Assembly: GCF_033239625.1 (NCBI RefSeq)
Contig: NZ_BTCK01000036.1
Location: 1 to 64,000, forward strand
Direction of reading: 5' to 3'
Origin: Paenibacillus_T sp033239625
Lineage (GTDB): Bacteria; Bacillota; Bacilli; Paenibacillales; Paenibacillaceae
DNA: 64,000 nt
Notes under the pieces: generated by a model
Seen by the model: the letters and a program-made list of their open reading frames with translations, nothing else
Told to the model about the DNA's origin: nothing
The model's database searches: none
In this document: piece after piece, positions 49,683 to 57,454 of the stretch
Numbering within the stretch: position 1 is the stretch's first letter
Layout: each line of letters starts with the position of its first letter
Position numbers and translations under genes: made by a program

Positions 49683-49744
49683 CATGACCGAATGGAACGG
49701 ATAAAGAGGGTACGAGAAGGAAGTCGACGCGGGACGGTTCGGCT
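49682..49744 (+). pseudogene. fourth sigK piece (copy 4), two short segments
   Basis: GCATGACCGAATGGAACGG and ATAAAGAGGGT (49682-49711) align to intact sigK at 35766-35800, and ACGAGAAGGAAGTCGACGCG with GGACGGTTCGGCTG follow 35913-35948. About 110 bases between the two are missing. GGGACGG agrees with copy 2 rather than with intact sigK. It begins directly at the stop of the LacI-family gene, at the right edge of cassette C. Confidence 0.75.
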
Positions 49745-49775
49745 GCAAAATCTCGGTCTCCCAATGTAAGACCAT

Positions 49776-49823
49776 AAAGGGCTGTTGCCAAGGTTTGGAT
49801 AACCTTTCGGCGAGAGCCCTTTT
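49776..49823 (+). terminator. terminator-like hairpin
   Basis: AAAGGGCT at the left pairs with AGCCCTTT at the right, with an inner AAGGTT/AACCTT stem, followed by TTTT. Nothing else recognisable lies between sigK copy 4 and the xylanase promoter. Confidence 0.6.
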
Positions 49824-50034
49824 GCTATATCGGTTGTATTTGGAATCAATTTGTAATCGTATGAATGGCATCTATTAACTGCCGAACTATAATAACACCT
49901 AAGCCCAAACGGAAGGCGAGCCTGGGCGTCGTTTCATAGCGCGTCCAAGGCTGGAGAAGGTACACTTCGCCGAATCTATAGTTTTTAGGTGAAATTCTAA
50001 ATTTTGTTAACTATATGTTCTTTATTGACCCTCT

Positions 50035-50060
50035 TATAATTAAACTTGTAAGCGTTATCA
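50035..50060 (+). promoter_or_regulatory. xylanase -10 element with overlapping CcpA (cre) site
   Basis: A consensus TATAAT is at 50035-50040; no good -35 lies 17 bases before it. TGTAAGCGTTATCA at 50047-50060 matches the cre consensus TGNAANCGNWNNCA at every defined position. It sits where transcription would start, so catabolite repression by CcpA is expected. Confidence 0.7.
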
Positions 50061-50178
50061 AATATTGGAAGGGGATGATTGCCAGAGACTGTGCGACTGG
50101 ATGACGGCATCTTGCGCGCCTACAGATCAGGCATAATTGTGAGTAAAATAATTACCCATTAATAGGAGGCGACAATTA

Positions 50179-51909
50179 ATGTTATCGGCTAAATCAAAGT
50201 CATTGAATTTGATGCTTACGCTCACGATGGTAGTATCCTCGTTCCTGTTTGTGACGTCAGCGCAGAAAGCGAATGCCAGCCTCGCGTCTGGCTCCAAATT
50301 CCTCGGCAATGTCATCGCAAGCAGCGTCCCATCTAATTTCAGCACGTATTGGAATCAGATCACGCCGGAGAACGCGACGAAATGGGGCTCCGTTGAGAGC
50401 GCCCGCAACACGATGAACTGGTCGCAGGGGGACACGGCTTATAATTATGCGAAAACAAACGGCATGCCGTTCAAATTCCATACGCTCGTCTGGGGAAGCC
50501 AAGAGCCGAGTTGGATCTCAAGCTTGTCGGCTGCCGATCAGAAAGCGGAAGTGACGGAGTGGATCAAAGCGGCAGGAACGCATTACAGCGGTGCGGAATT
50601 CGTTGACGTCGTGAACGAACCGCTTCATGCGAAGCCTAGCTTCCGTAACGCAATCGGCGGCGACGGAACGACGGGCTGGGACTGGGTCATTTGGTCTTTC
50701 GAGCAAGCGCGTACAGCATTTCCGAATTCGAAGTTATTGATCAACGAATACGGCATCCTTAACGATCCGACTCAGGCCGCCAATTATGTCACCATTATCA
50801 ATTTGCTCAAATCCCGCGGGTTGGTCGACGGAATCGGTCTTCAAGGCCATTATTTCAACTTGAACGATGTGTCGGTCAGCACGATGAACAGCGTGCTGAG
50901 CACGCTGACCGCGACGGGTCTGCCGATCTACATTTCCGAACTGGACCTTACCGGAGACGACGCAACGCAGCTGGCGCGTTATAAAGAGAAATTCCCTGTT
51001 CTATGGGAAAATCCGAACATTAAAGGGATAACGCTCTGGGGATACACGGAAGGCCAAACTTGGACGTCGGATTCGTATCTGGTTCACTCCGACGGCACGG
51101 AACGTCCAGCTCTGACGTGGCTGAAGCAATACCTGAGCGGCAGCACGACGACGCCAACGGCTCCGGCAGCGCCTGCGGGCTTGACGGCAACGGCTGGCAA
51201 CGCGCAAGTATCGCTCAGCTGGGCCGCTTCGAGCGGCGCGACGAGCTATACGGTCAAACGGGCAACAACGAGCGGCGGTACGTATACGAACGTAGCGACG
51301 AATGTCACTACGACGAGCTACACGAACACGGGCTTGACGAACGGCACGACATACTATTACGTCGTCAGCGCTGCGAATAGCGCAGGCACGAGCGCCAACT
51401 CGGCACAGGTAAGCGCGACGCCTGCGTCTGGCAGCACGGGCGGCGGAACAGGCACGACCGGAACGCTCGTTGCTCAGTACAAAGTGAATAACAGCAACGC
51501 GACGGACAACCAAATCTACGCTACGTTCAACATTAAGAATACGGGCACGAGCGCTGTCAGCTTGAGCGGCTTGAAGCTGCGGTACTATTTTACAAAGGAT
51601 AGCAGCGCCTCGCTCAATTTCTACGCCGATTACGCTCAGATCGGCACTTCCAATGTGAGCGGCGCATTCGCTAGCGCGACGGGCACGAACGCTGATACGT
51701 ATCTGGAAATTTCGTTCGGCGCCAATGCCGGTTCGATCGCGGCTGGCGGACAGACGGGCGATATTCAGATCCGCGTCGCGAAGTCTGATTGGTCGAACTT
51801 CAATGAATCGAACGACTACTCGTTCGACGGAACGAAGACGGCATTCGCCGACTGGAGCAAAGTTACGATTCTCCAAAGCGGCACGGTCGTCTGGGGCGCG
51901 ACGCCATAA
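50179..51909 (+). CDS. secreted GH10 endo-xylanase with FN3 and CBM3
   Basis: A 576-residue secreted endo-1,4-beta-xylanase. Signal peptide 1-33 (cleavage after KANA). GH10 catalytic domain about 35-325, with acid/base Glu 147 in DVVNEPL and nucleophile Glu 254 in YISELDL. A fibronectin III domain (AQVSLSWAASSGATSYTVKR, near 345) follows, then a family 3 cellulose-binding module at 435-576 (LVAQYKVNN, LKLRYYFT, SNDYSFDG). AGGAGGCGACAATTA precedes the ATG. It functionally complements the esterase of cassette C. Confidence 0.95.
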   Translation: MLSAKSKSLNLMLTLTMVVSSFLFVTSAQKANASLASGSKFLGNVIASSVPSNFSTYWNQITPENATKWGSVESARNTMNWSQGDTAYNYAKTNGMPFKFHTLVWGSQEPSWISSLSAADQKAEVTEWIKAAGTHYSGAEFVDVVNEPLHAKPSFRNAIGGDGTTGWDWVIWSFEQARTAFPNSKLLINEYGILNDPTQAANYVTIINLLKSRGLVDGIGLQGHYFNLNDVSVSTMNSVLSTLTATGLPIYISELDLTGDDATQLARYKEKFPVLWENPNIKGITLWGYTEGQTWTSDSYLVHSDGTERPALTWLKQYLSGSTTTPTAPAAPAGLTATAGNAQVSLSWAASSGATSYTVKRATTSGGTYTNVATNVTTTSYTNTGLTNGTTYYYVVSAANSAGTSANSAQVSATPASGSTGGGTGTTGTLVAQYKVNNSNATDNQIYATFNIKNTGTSAVSLSGLKLRYYFTKDSSASLNFYADYAQIGTSNVSGAFASATGTNADTYLEISFGANAGSIAAGGQTGDIQIRVAKSDWSNFNESNDYSFDGTKTAFADWSKVTILQSGTVVWGATP

Positions 51910-51916
51910 AACATAG

Positions 51917-51937
51917 GCCATAAGCCATAAGCCATAA
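51917..51937 (+). repeat. three tandem GCCATAA heptamers
   Basis: GCCATAA occurs three times head to tail just after the xylanase stop, and once more as the last bases of the gene (51903-51909). Possibly a small slippage expansion of the gene end. Confidence 0.7.
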
Positions 51938-51942
51938 ACCGA

Positions 51943-51993
51943 ATTAAACTCAAAAACCTCTGACCATCATGGTCAGAGGTTTTTGAGTTTAAT
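51943..51993. terminator. 51-base perfect palindrome, bidirectional terminator
   Basis: Twenty-five-base arms, starting ATTAAACTCAAAAACCTC and ending in the mirror GAGGTTTTTGAGTTTAAT, are perfectly complementary around a single C at 51968. It can end transcription after the xylanase; the perfect symmetry and length are unusual. Confidence 0.75.
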
Positions 51994-52108
51994 CCCTCCA
52001 CACTGTCCCTGCATGCCCTAATTGTTGATCCCAGCTATAGATGCCTAACAACGCGCTGACTAGAAGCGAATACTGTAATAACTAAAACGGGCAAGAAGGG
52101 AGCCTCCA

Positions 52109-53212
52109 ATGAGACTGTTAATTTTTGCCCCGGAACAGATCCCTGTCCCCCCGAAGAGGGGAGGGTCGGTGGAGAACTGCATCTACCAGATTGCTAAACA
52201 TATGCCTGACTCGCATCGAGTCACAATTATCAGCAAATGGAGAAAAGGGCTTCCTCGGAAGATGGAAACGGGCAATATAACCATTCTACGAGTGACTGGC
52301 AGTACGAAACAAGCTTACCTTAGTCATGCAATTAGGAGAGCGAAACTTGCAGGAAGTTATGATTTTATCCAAATTGATAATCGTCCAAACTTCGCTCGTT
52401 CGGTTCGCCGCGCCTTTCCTGGAATTCCGATCTCCGTCTTCATGCACTCTATGACATTCGTCTCTTCTCCAATGACAACTTGGCGCGCTGCTAACTCGGC
52501 ATTCCGTTACGCGGATTTAATCGTCGGCAATAGCCGTTCACTCGAAGAAACGTTAGCGACACGATTTCCTGCCCATCGCCACAAAATGAAGTATGTACAC
52601 CTGGGAGTGGACATTTCTAAATTTCATCCGAATAGCAGAAGAAAAGAGGGACCGTTTCATATTCTATTCGCAGGCAGGCTTATCCCGAGGAAAGGAATAC
52701 CCGTTCTGCTCAAGGCTTTCAGAATAGCAAGAAAAGAGGTGCCTGGACTGCGGCTGTCCATCGCTGGCGGATCACAAAAACCCGCATACGGTGTGCATCT
52801 GCGACGAATCGCTCGCGAACTCCATGTTCCGGTACAGTTCAAAGGGAACTTGTCTCGCTCGCAAATGCCGGCGTTTTATCGCTCAGGCGATTGTTTTGTC
52901 TGTCCTTCTCAGCAGCATGAAGCGTTCGGGCTTGTCAACGTTGAAGCGATGGCGTGCGGATTGCCGGTCATTGCTTCGGATATTGGCGGTATTCCCGAAA
53001 TTGTTGAGCATGGACGAAATGGATACTTGGTGGGAGAGTACCATAAGCCAAGCCGGTTCGCTGAGTATTTGATAAAAATGGCACAAGACGACGGTTTGCA
53101 CAAGCAGTTAGCCGTTCAAGCAAGGAATGATGCAAAGCAGCGGTTCGCTTGGTCGCTAACGGCGAAGAAACTGATAAAGATGTATAGCATGAAAAATAAG
53201 GAGGGAAGATGA
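52109..53212 (+). CDS. glycosyltransferase, GT4 family (spore-coat-polysaccharide type)
   Basis: A 367-residue GT-B enzyme. LLIFAPEQIPVPPKRGGSVENCI opens the acceptor domain (in parts: IPVPPKRGGSVE). ILFAGRLIPRKGIPVLLKAF near 187 and HEAFGLVNVEAMACGLPVIAS near 270 are the donor-site motifs with the E-x7-E pair. It resembles Bacillus YtcC/CotSA, which act on spore-coat glycans. A GAATACTGTA about 30 bases upstream is a one-mismatch sigma-K -10. GAAGGGAGC precedes the ATG. Confidence 0.85.
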   Translation: MRLLIFAPEQIPVPPKRGGSVENCIYQIAKHMPDSHRVTIISKWRKGLPRKMETGNITILRVTGSTKQAYLSHAIRRAKLAGSYDFIQIDNRPNFARSVRRAFPGIPISVFMHSMTFVSSPMTTWRAANSAFRYADLIVGNSRSLEETLATRFPAHRHKMKYVHLGVDISKFHPNSRRKEGPFHILFAGRLIPRKGIPVLLKAFRIARKEVPGLRLSIAGGSQKPAYGVHLRRIARELHVPVQFKGNLSRSQMPAFYRSGDCFVCPSQQHEAFGLVNVEAMACGLPVIASDIGGIPEIVEHGRNGYLVGEYHKPSRFAEYLIKMAQDDGLHKQLAVQARNDAKQRFAWSLTAKKLIKMYSMKNKEGR

Positions 53213-53955
53213 GCTTGCCTCGTCATGTCAGCAGCAAATGGAAGAAAACCGCTGCGCTCTTAAAGGATCATTTTTTATCGGATTTTGTACCTGAGACGGT
53301 TGCAATGAGCAAAATATCGCTTAGAACCTTATTAAAAAAATACGGTATGGTGTATATCAAGCCTGTCGTTGGGACGTACGGAATCGGCGTTATGCGTGTC
53401 GAACGCACAGAATCGGGGTATCAGTTCCAAGTCGAAGAACAAGTCCGTACCTTTAAGAATTTCGGAGACATGTACGCTTCCATTCTAAAGAACACCAACA
53501 AGAAAAAATATCTCGTTCAGGAAGGCATTCATTTGCTTAAGCATAAAGGAAAAAGGTTCGATCTTCGAGTGATGACACAATATGCGCCTAATCGTCGATG
53601 GGAGACGACAGGCATCATCGGAAGGGTGGCCGCTAAGAATAAAATCGTGACGAACTATCACAGCGGCGGTAAAATTCTCACTGCAAATCGGTTGTTGGCT
53701 CGTCACACAGGCGATGTTGAAAGTCAATTGAAATCCCTTTCGAAACTGGGAGAGAAGGCTGGCAAAGCCATGCAGAAAGCATTCCCAGGCGTCTATGTGA
53801 TAGGAATCGATGTCGCGCTTGATCAGTCGCTCCGGCCATGGATATTAGAAGTGAATACAAGTCCGGATCCGTATATCTTCCGCAAGCATCCCAATAAGTC
53901 CGTATTCAAAAAAATCATGCGATATGCCGATTTGTATCCGAAGTCGGAAGCCTGA
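53209..53955 (+). CDS. YheC/YheD-like ATP-grasp protein (endospore coat-associated)
   Basis: A 248-residue ATP-grasp protein. VYIKPVVGTYGIGVMRV near residue 50 is the nucleotide-binding strand-loop, LVQEGIHLLKHKGKRFDLRVM near 98 follows, and VYVIGIDVALDQSLRPWILEVNTSPD near 195 (in parts) has the metal-binding Asp and the Glu-x-Asn. This is the YheC/YheD family of spore-coat-associated proteins. It overlaps the GT4 gene by four bases. Confidence 0.82.
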   Translation: MSLPRHVSSKWKKTAALLKDHFLSDFVPETVAMSKISLRTLLKKYGMVYIKPVVGTYGIGVMRVERTESGYQFQVEEQVRTFKNFGDMYASILKNTNKKKYLVQEGIHLLKHKGKRFDLRVMTQYAPNRRWETTGIIGRVAAKNKIVTNYHSGGKILTANRLLARHTGDVESQLKSLSKLGEKAGKAMQKAFPGVYVIGIDVALDQSLRPWILEVNTSPDPYIFRKHPNKSVFKKIMRYADLYPKSEA

Positions 53956-53995
53956 ACCTATCAGTTCCAATTGAAATCTTAAAAACTGTTTTGTT

Positions 53996-54034
53996 GAAAA
54001 AATCAACCCAGTACCGGATCGGTACTGGGTTGAT
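53996..54034 (-). terminator. terminator between convergent genes
   Basis: ATCAACCCAGTACC (54002-54015) pairs perfectly with GGTACTGGGTTGAT (54021-54034). On the minus strand it is followed by TTTTTT, so it chiefly serves the glycosyltransferase gene at 54058. Confidence 0.82.
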
Positions 54035-54057
54035 CCGCTTGTAAGAGCCGGTCGATA

Positions 54058-54747
54058 TTAATTGACGTAGCGGGTGAAATCCTTCGTCCGGCGTACAAGC
54101 TTGCAATGCCGCATATAACGACGCGTGCTTTTTTTCTGCGTGTGGCGGTTCCAGTCTTTGCTGCGGATGCAGACATAATGCCGTTTGGAGACGGAATAGA
54201 TGCGAAAGCCTCGTCGAATGCAATTCGATAGCCAGCGGGCATCCGAGCCGGCCTTCCGATTAGTCGCAAATCTGACCCGGCGCCATACCGATTTGCGAAA
54301 TACAAGCGTACCGCCTTTGACGTTGCGCTTGTATTTGCGTTCGCCTCCGCGGCGGAACACCATCAGCGCCTGCTTTTCCTCGAAATAAAGAAAGGCGGTA
54401 TGTTTGCCGACGATATGCGCTTTGCCTCTTTTGATTGCGCGGGCGGCTTCCCTTAGAAACTTAGGTCCGTAGTAATCGTCGTCGTCAAACTTGGCGATGA
54501 GGCCGTCTTCTGCTAACTTTATGGCGTAGTTCAGACAACTACCGAGTTTATATTTCTGGGGAAGCTGAAATACGCGGACTTCGTTTTCCGGATATTGATT
54601 TGCGCGCTCTTGATAGGCGTTGATGTCCATTTTGTCATTGTTCAAGACGATGATCATTCGTTTATCCTTCCAGAGCTGTCGATCGTAATTGTCGAATAGG
54701 TTATCCATGCACGAGGGTCTCATCGTACAGGCGATCACGGTGATCAT
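54058..54747 (-). CDS. glycosyltransferase, GT2-like (paralog 1)
   Basis: A 229-residue GT-A-like enzyme that starts MITVIACTMRPSCMDNLFDN, with KFDDDDYYGPKFLREAARA near residue 88 as the metal-binding DxD-type cluster. The C-terminal 60 residues are very basic (RRGFRIYSVSKRHYVCIRS). Nearly colinear with the 58482 gene and more distantly with the 59201 gene. ATG 54747 was chosen by comparison with that paralog; GGAGA lies about ten bases before it. Confidence 0.8.
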   Translation of the reverse strand: MITVIACTMRPSCMDNLFDNYDRQLWKDKRMIIVLNNDKMDINAYQERANQYPENEVRVFQLPQKYKLGSCLNYAIKLAEDGLIAKFDDDDYYGPKFLREAARAIKRGKAHIVGKHTAFLYFEEKQALMVFRRGGERKYKRNVKGGTLVFRKSVWRRVRFATNRKAGSDARWLSNCIRRGFRIYSVSKRHYVCIRSKDWNRHTQKKSTRRYMRHCKLVRRTKDFTRYVN

Positions 54748-54776
54748 CTTAGTCTCATCTCCATACCGAACTTGTA

Positions 54777-54816
54777 TGTAGGATATGAATAGACTGCTGT
54801 ACAGGGCACGGCGCAT
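54777..54816 (-). promoter_or_regulatory. duplicated promoter block with sigma-K-type -10
   Basis: On the minus strand 40 bases from ATGCGCCGTG to CATATCCTACA match 57371-57410 at 33 positions without gaps. CATATCCTA (54787-54779) fits the sigma-K -10 CATAnnnTA. The AC that forms the -35 in the other copy is CC here. Confidence 0.6.
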
Positions 54817-54899
54817 TTATTTAAATTTGCAGCATGACCCAAGGCGGTTGATTGTTAGGCAACCTATTCTATTGCTGTGGGGCCCAGCATGCATGACAA

Positions 54900-54947
54900 A
54901 GAACTTTACTTTTCCCCGCAGAGAAGCCTGAGGAAAAATAAAGTTCT
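54900..54947 (-). terminator. terminator-like hairpin after the UDP-glucose dehydrogenase gene
   Basis: AGAACTTTACTTTTCC (54900-54915) pairs with GGAAAAATAAAGTTCT (54932-54947) with one mismatch. It lies 21 bases past the stop of the dehydrogenase gene. The T stretch is within the stem. Confidence 0.6.
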
Positions 54948-54967
54948 GTCTGTCGAGCTAGAAATTC

Positions 54968-56263
54968 TTAATGCTCATTGCCAATGCCTCGGTAATAAAA
55001 ACCGAGTCCCCGCATCACCTGAGCATCCATCATATTGCGCCCATCAAAGAAATTAAGCTGCCTGAGCAGACTCTTCAGGTTCGTCCAATCCAGCTGTCCA
55101 AACGCTGTCCATTCCGTACACAAGATGACGGCATCCGCGTCGTGCAATGCTTCTTCCGCCAAGGAACAAACCGTCACTGCTTCATAAGAAGGTTGAGCCG
55201 GCAATGTTGCAACGGGATCAAACAACTTTACGTTGGCCTGTTCGAGCAGCAGATCATGGATCATTCGTAGAGCTGGCGCTTCTCGAATGTCGTCCGTATC
55301 CGGCTTGAACGCAAGCCCCAGAATCGCGATGTTCTTATTCGCAAAGTCGCCCAAGCGCGTCCTGGCCTTGTCGAGCAAATAAGCATATTGCGTGGCATTG
55401 ACTTCCATGACTTGTTCCAAAATACGAAGATGCACTTCTTGTTCCTTTGCGGTCATAACTAGCTCTGAAACATCTTTGGGGAAACAGGAGCCTCCGTATC
55501 CCAGTCCGGCTTGAAGGAAGCTTGGACCGATTCGCGGATCAAGTCCCATTCCTTGGGCCACCTCATTGACGTTGACATTTACGACATCGCACAGTTTGGC
55601 AAGCTCGTTCATATACGAGATTTTCGTGGCGAGAAAGGCATTGGACGCGTACTTGATTAACTCCGCGGTTCTAGAGGTGGTGACGATCCTAGGGCATTGA
55701 AACGACTGGTAGAGCGTTAGCAGCTGCTCCTTTGCCTTTGCGCTATCGGTGCCGATGACGATACGATCCGGGTGCAAAGCGTCTTCCACAGCCTTGCCTT
55801 CTCGAAGAAATTCAGGATTCGAAGCCACATCGAAAGGATGGGGCTGCCGCTGAGCGGCTCTGATCCATGTCGTGACCTGCTCTTGCGTGCCCACGGGGAC
55901 GGTGCTTTTGGTGACGACGAGCTTATAGCCGTTCATCGAGCAGCCGATATCCTCAGCCACTTGTTGAATATAGCGCAGGTCAGCGCTCCCGTCCGGGCGC
56001 GAAGGCGTTCCAACGCAAATAAAAATGACGTCATGCCCCGCGATTGCTGACTCTTTATCTGTCGTAAAGAGCAAACGGCCGCTTCGCACATGCTTGTCTA
56101 TCAACGCTTCGAGTCCGGGCTCGTGGAAGTGCAGTCGTCCCTGCTTCAGTTGCTCGATTTTACGTGCATCGACATCGAGGCCAGTGACTTGCCAGCCCGA
56201 TTCTGCGAAAACCATGGCGGTCGTGGCACCTACGTAGCCCGTACCAATAATTAAGATGTTCAA
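54968..56263 (-). CDS. ugd: UDP-glucose 6-dehydrogenase
   Basis: Oxidises UDP-glucose to UDP-glucuronate with NAD. The Rossmann motif is ILIIGTGYVGATTAMVFA at the N-terminus, VTKSTVPVGT lies near residue 120, SNPEFLREGKA near 150, and the catalytic Cys is in GYGGSCFPKDV near 258. AILGLAFKPDTDDIREAP near 315 begins the UDP-binding domain. Full length (431 residues). TTG 56263 overlaps the stop of the preceding gene and has GGAG upstream; it gives the usual N-terminus. Similar to Bacillus YtcA/TuaD. Confidence 0.92.
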   Translation of the reverse strand: MNILIIGTGYVGATTAMVFAESGWQVTGLDVDARKIEQLKQGRLHFHEPGLEALIDKHVRSGRLLFTTDKESAIAGHDVIFICVGTPSRPDGSADLRYIQQVAEDIGCSMNGYKLVVTKSTVPVGTQEQVTTWIRAAQRQPHPFDVASNPEFLREGKAVEDALHPDRIVIGTDSAKAKEQLLTLYQSFQCPRIVTTSRTAELIKYASNAFLATKISYMNELAKLCDVVNVNVNEVAQGMGLDPRIGPSFLQAGLGYGGSCFPKDVSELVMTAKEQEVHLRILEQVMEVNATQYAYLLDKARTRLGDFANKNIAILGLAFKPDTDDIREAPALRMIHDLLLEQANVKLFDPVATLPAQPSYEAVTVCSLAEEALHDADAVILCTEWTAFGQLDWTNLKSLLRQLNFFDGRNMMDAQVMRGLGFYYRGIGNEH

Positions 56264-57252
56264 GGCATGTCCGCTCCTTCGTCGGTCTGTACGCCGGTGA
56301 TAACAGAATGCTCGCCGATGATGACATTTTTCAACAGGAAGGGAAGGTCTTTGGAATGGACTCCGTTTAAAATGATGCTGTTCTCGATATGGCAATTTTC
56401 CAAATTAGAACCTTCGCCTATCGAAACGTAAGGGCCGATACGGCAATCCTTCAGCACGCAATCCTTCTCGATCGACACCGGCTCCACGATCGTGCAGTTC
56501 TCCATTCTGACGGAATCATGAATCCGTTTTTTGGATACGTCCGCGCTGAGTAATTGTTGATTGGCTTTCAGCCACCTGTCCATCGTGCCTACGTCAATAT
56601 TCAACTGATCCGTAATATGATACGAGACGACTTTCTGTTGATCGGTCAACCGTTGTATCGCATCCGTGATTTCATATTCCCCCCGCTTGGAAGGTAGAAT
56701 CTCGTCAATCGCGACAAAAATGTCCTTCGTGAACGCATATGCGCCTAGCACCGCCATATTAGACTTGGGATAGACCGGCTTCTCTTCGATGCCGACGATT
56801 CGCTCGTCTTGAATCTCCGCGATGCCGTAATCTTGCGCAACCTCTACTTCGGCAAGCAACAGGGATGCTTGTACAACGCCAAGCTCGATGTCATTCTTCA
56901 ACGCGGATAACGAGGCGGAAATCAAGTTATCTCCTAGAAGCAGCAGAAACGGCTCGTCAGAAATGAAATCTTGCGCTTGCTTGACCGCGTGCGCAATTCC
57001 TAGCGCCTCGCGCTGATAGATGTATGAGATCGATATGCCCAGCGCTTCTCCCTCTCCGAATTGCTCGCGGATGCTGATTTCTTGGGAGGGATGAATGACA
57101 ATGCCAATCTCCTCTATGTCGAGCTCCATTAATTTCACTATCGCTAATTGCAGCAGGGGCGTATTCGCGACAGGTATGAGTGTTTTCGGCCGATTGTAGG
57201 TGAACGGGTATAAACGACTTCCTTTGCCCGCACAGAGTATCAATCCTTTCAA
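56260..57252 (-). CDS. sugar-1-phosphate nucleotidylyltransferase with left-handed beta-helix tail
   Basis: A nucleotidyltransferase of about 330 residues of the long RmlA/GlmU-like type. KGLILCAGKGSRLYPFTYNRPK opens it (in parts: CAGKGSRL, RPKTLIPV), LLLLGDNLIS near 106 is the metal site, and residues 240-330 carry hexapeptide-like repeats (ENCTIVEPVSIEKDCVLKDC, in parts). It probably makes the UDP- or dTDP-sugar used by this cluster. TTG 57252 was chosen since GAGGGGAG lies upstream; GTG 57261 is nearer to it. Confidence 0.83.
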   Translation of the reverse strand: MKGLILCAGKGSRLYPFTYNRPKTLIPVANTPLLQLAIVKLMELDIEEIGIVIHPSQEISIREQFGEGEALGISISYIYQREALGIAHAVKQAQDFISDEPFLLLLGDNLISASLSALKNDIELGVVQASLLLAEVEVAQDYGIAEIQDERIVGIEEKPVYPKSNMAVLGAYAFTKDIFVAIDEILPSKRGEYEITDAIQRLTDQQKVVSYHITDQLNIDVGTMDRWLKANQQLLSADVSKKRIHDSVRMENCTIVEPVSIEKDCVLKDCRIGPYVSIGEGSNLENCHIENSIILNGVHSKDLPFLLKNVIIGEHSVITGVQTDEGADMP

Positions 57253-57283
57253 TAGCCTCACTCCCCTCTTAATCTACTGCTTG

Positions 57284-57311
57284 TATCCTATGAAAACGGC
57301 AATCGCTTGGT
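57284..57311 (-). promoter_or_regulatory. sigma-K-type promoter of the nucleotidyltransferase-ugd operon
   Basis: On the minus strand AC (57311-57310) is followed by exactly 17 bases and CATAGGATA (57292-57284), a full match to AC-N17-CATAnnnTA. It lies 32 bases before the start codon. Confidence 0.6.
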
Positions 57312-57380
57312 ATAGGCCTTATGCTAAGCGAAGTCAATAAAACCGCCATTAATTCCTCTGAATTAGATGAATGCGCCGTG

Positions 57381-57408
57381 ACCTGCACGGAAGTCCGCTC
57401 ATATCCTA
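57381..57408 (+). promoter_or_regulatory. sigma-K-type promoter of the glycosyltransferase operon
   Basis: AC (57381-57382), 17 bases, then CATATCCTA (57400-57408): a full match to the sigma-K pattern, 46 bases before the TTG start at 57455. It lies in the 40-base block that is duplicated at 54777-54816. Confidence 0.6.
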
Positions 57409-57454
57409 CACAGAATGCCTATGGACGTTAAGGACTTAAGGAGCTGAAGGAAAG

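Noticed and set aside
35381..49744. A skin-like prophage that interrupts sigK
   Set aside because: sigK itself is continuous and no recombinase, phage or excision gene is present between the sigK pieces. Only the choice of target gene is alike.
51001..51921. A 306-codon minus-strand frame opposite the xylanase
   Set aside because: It is very Arg- and Ala-rich, has no ribosome binding site, and lies wholly over the FN3/CBM3 coding region. It is a by-product of the GC-rich codon pattern.
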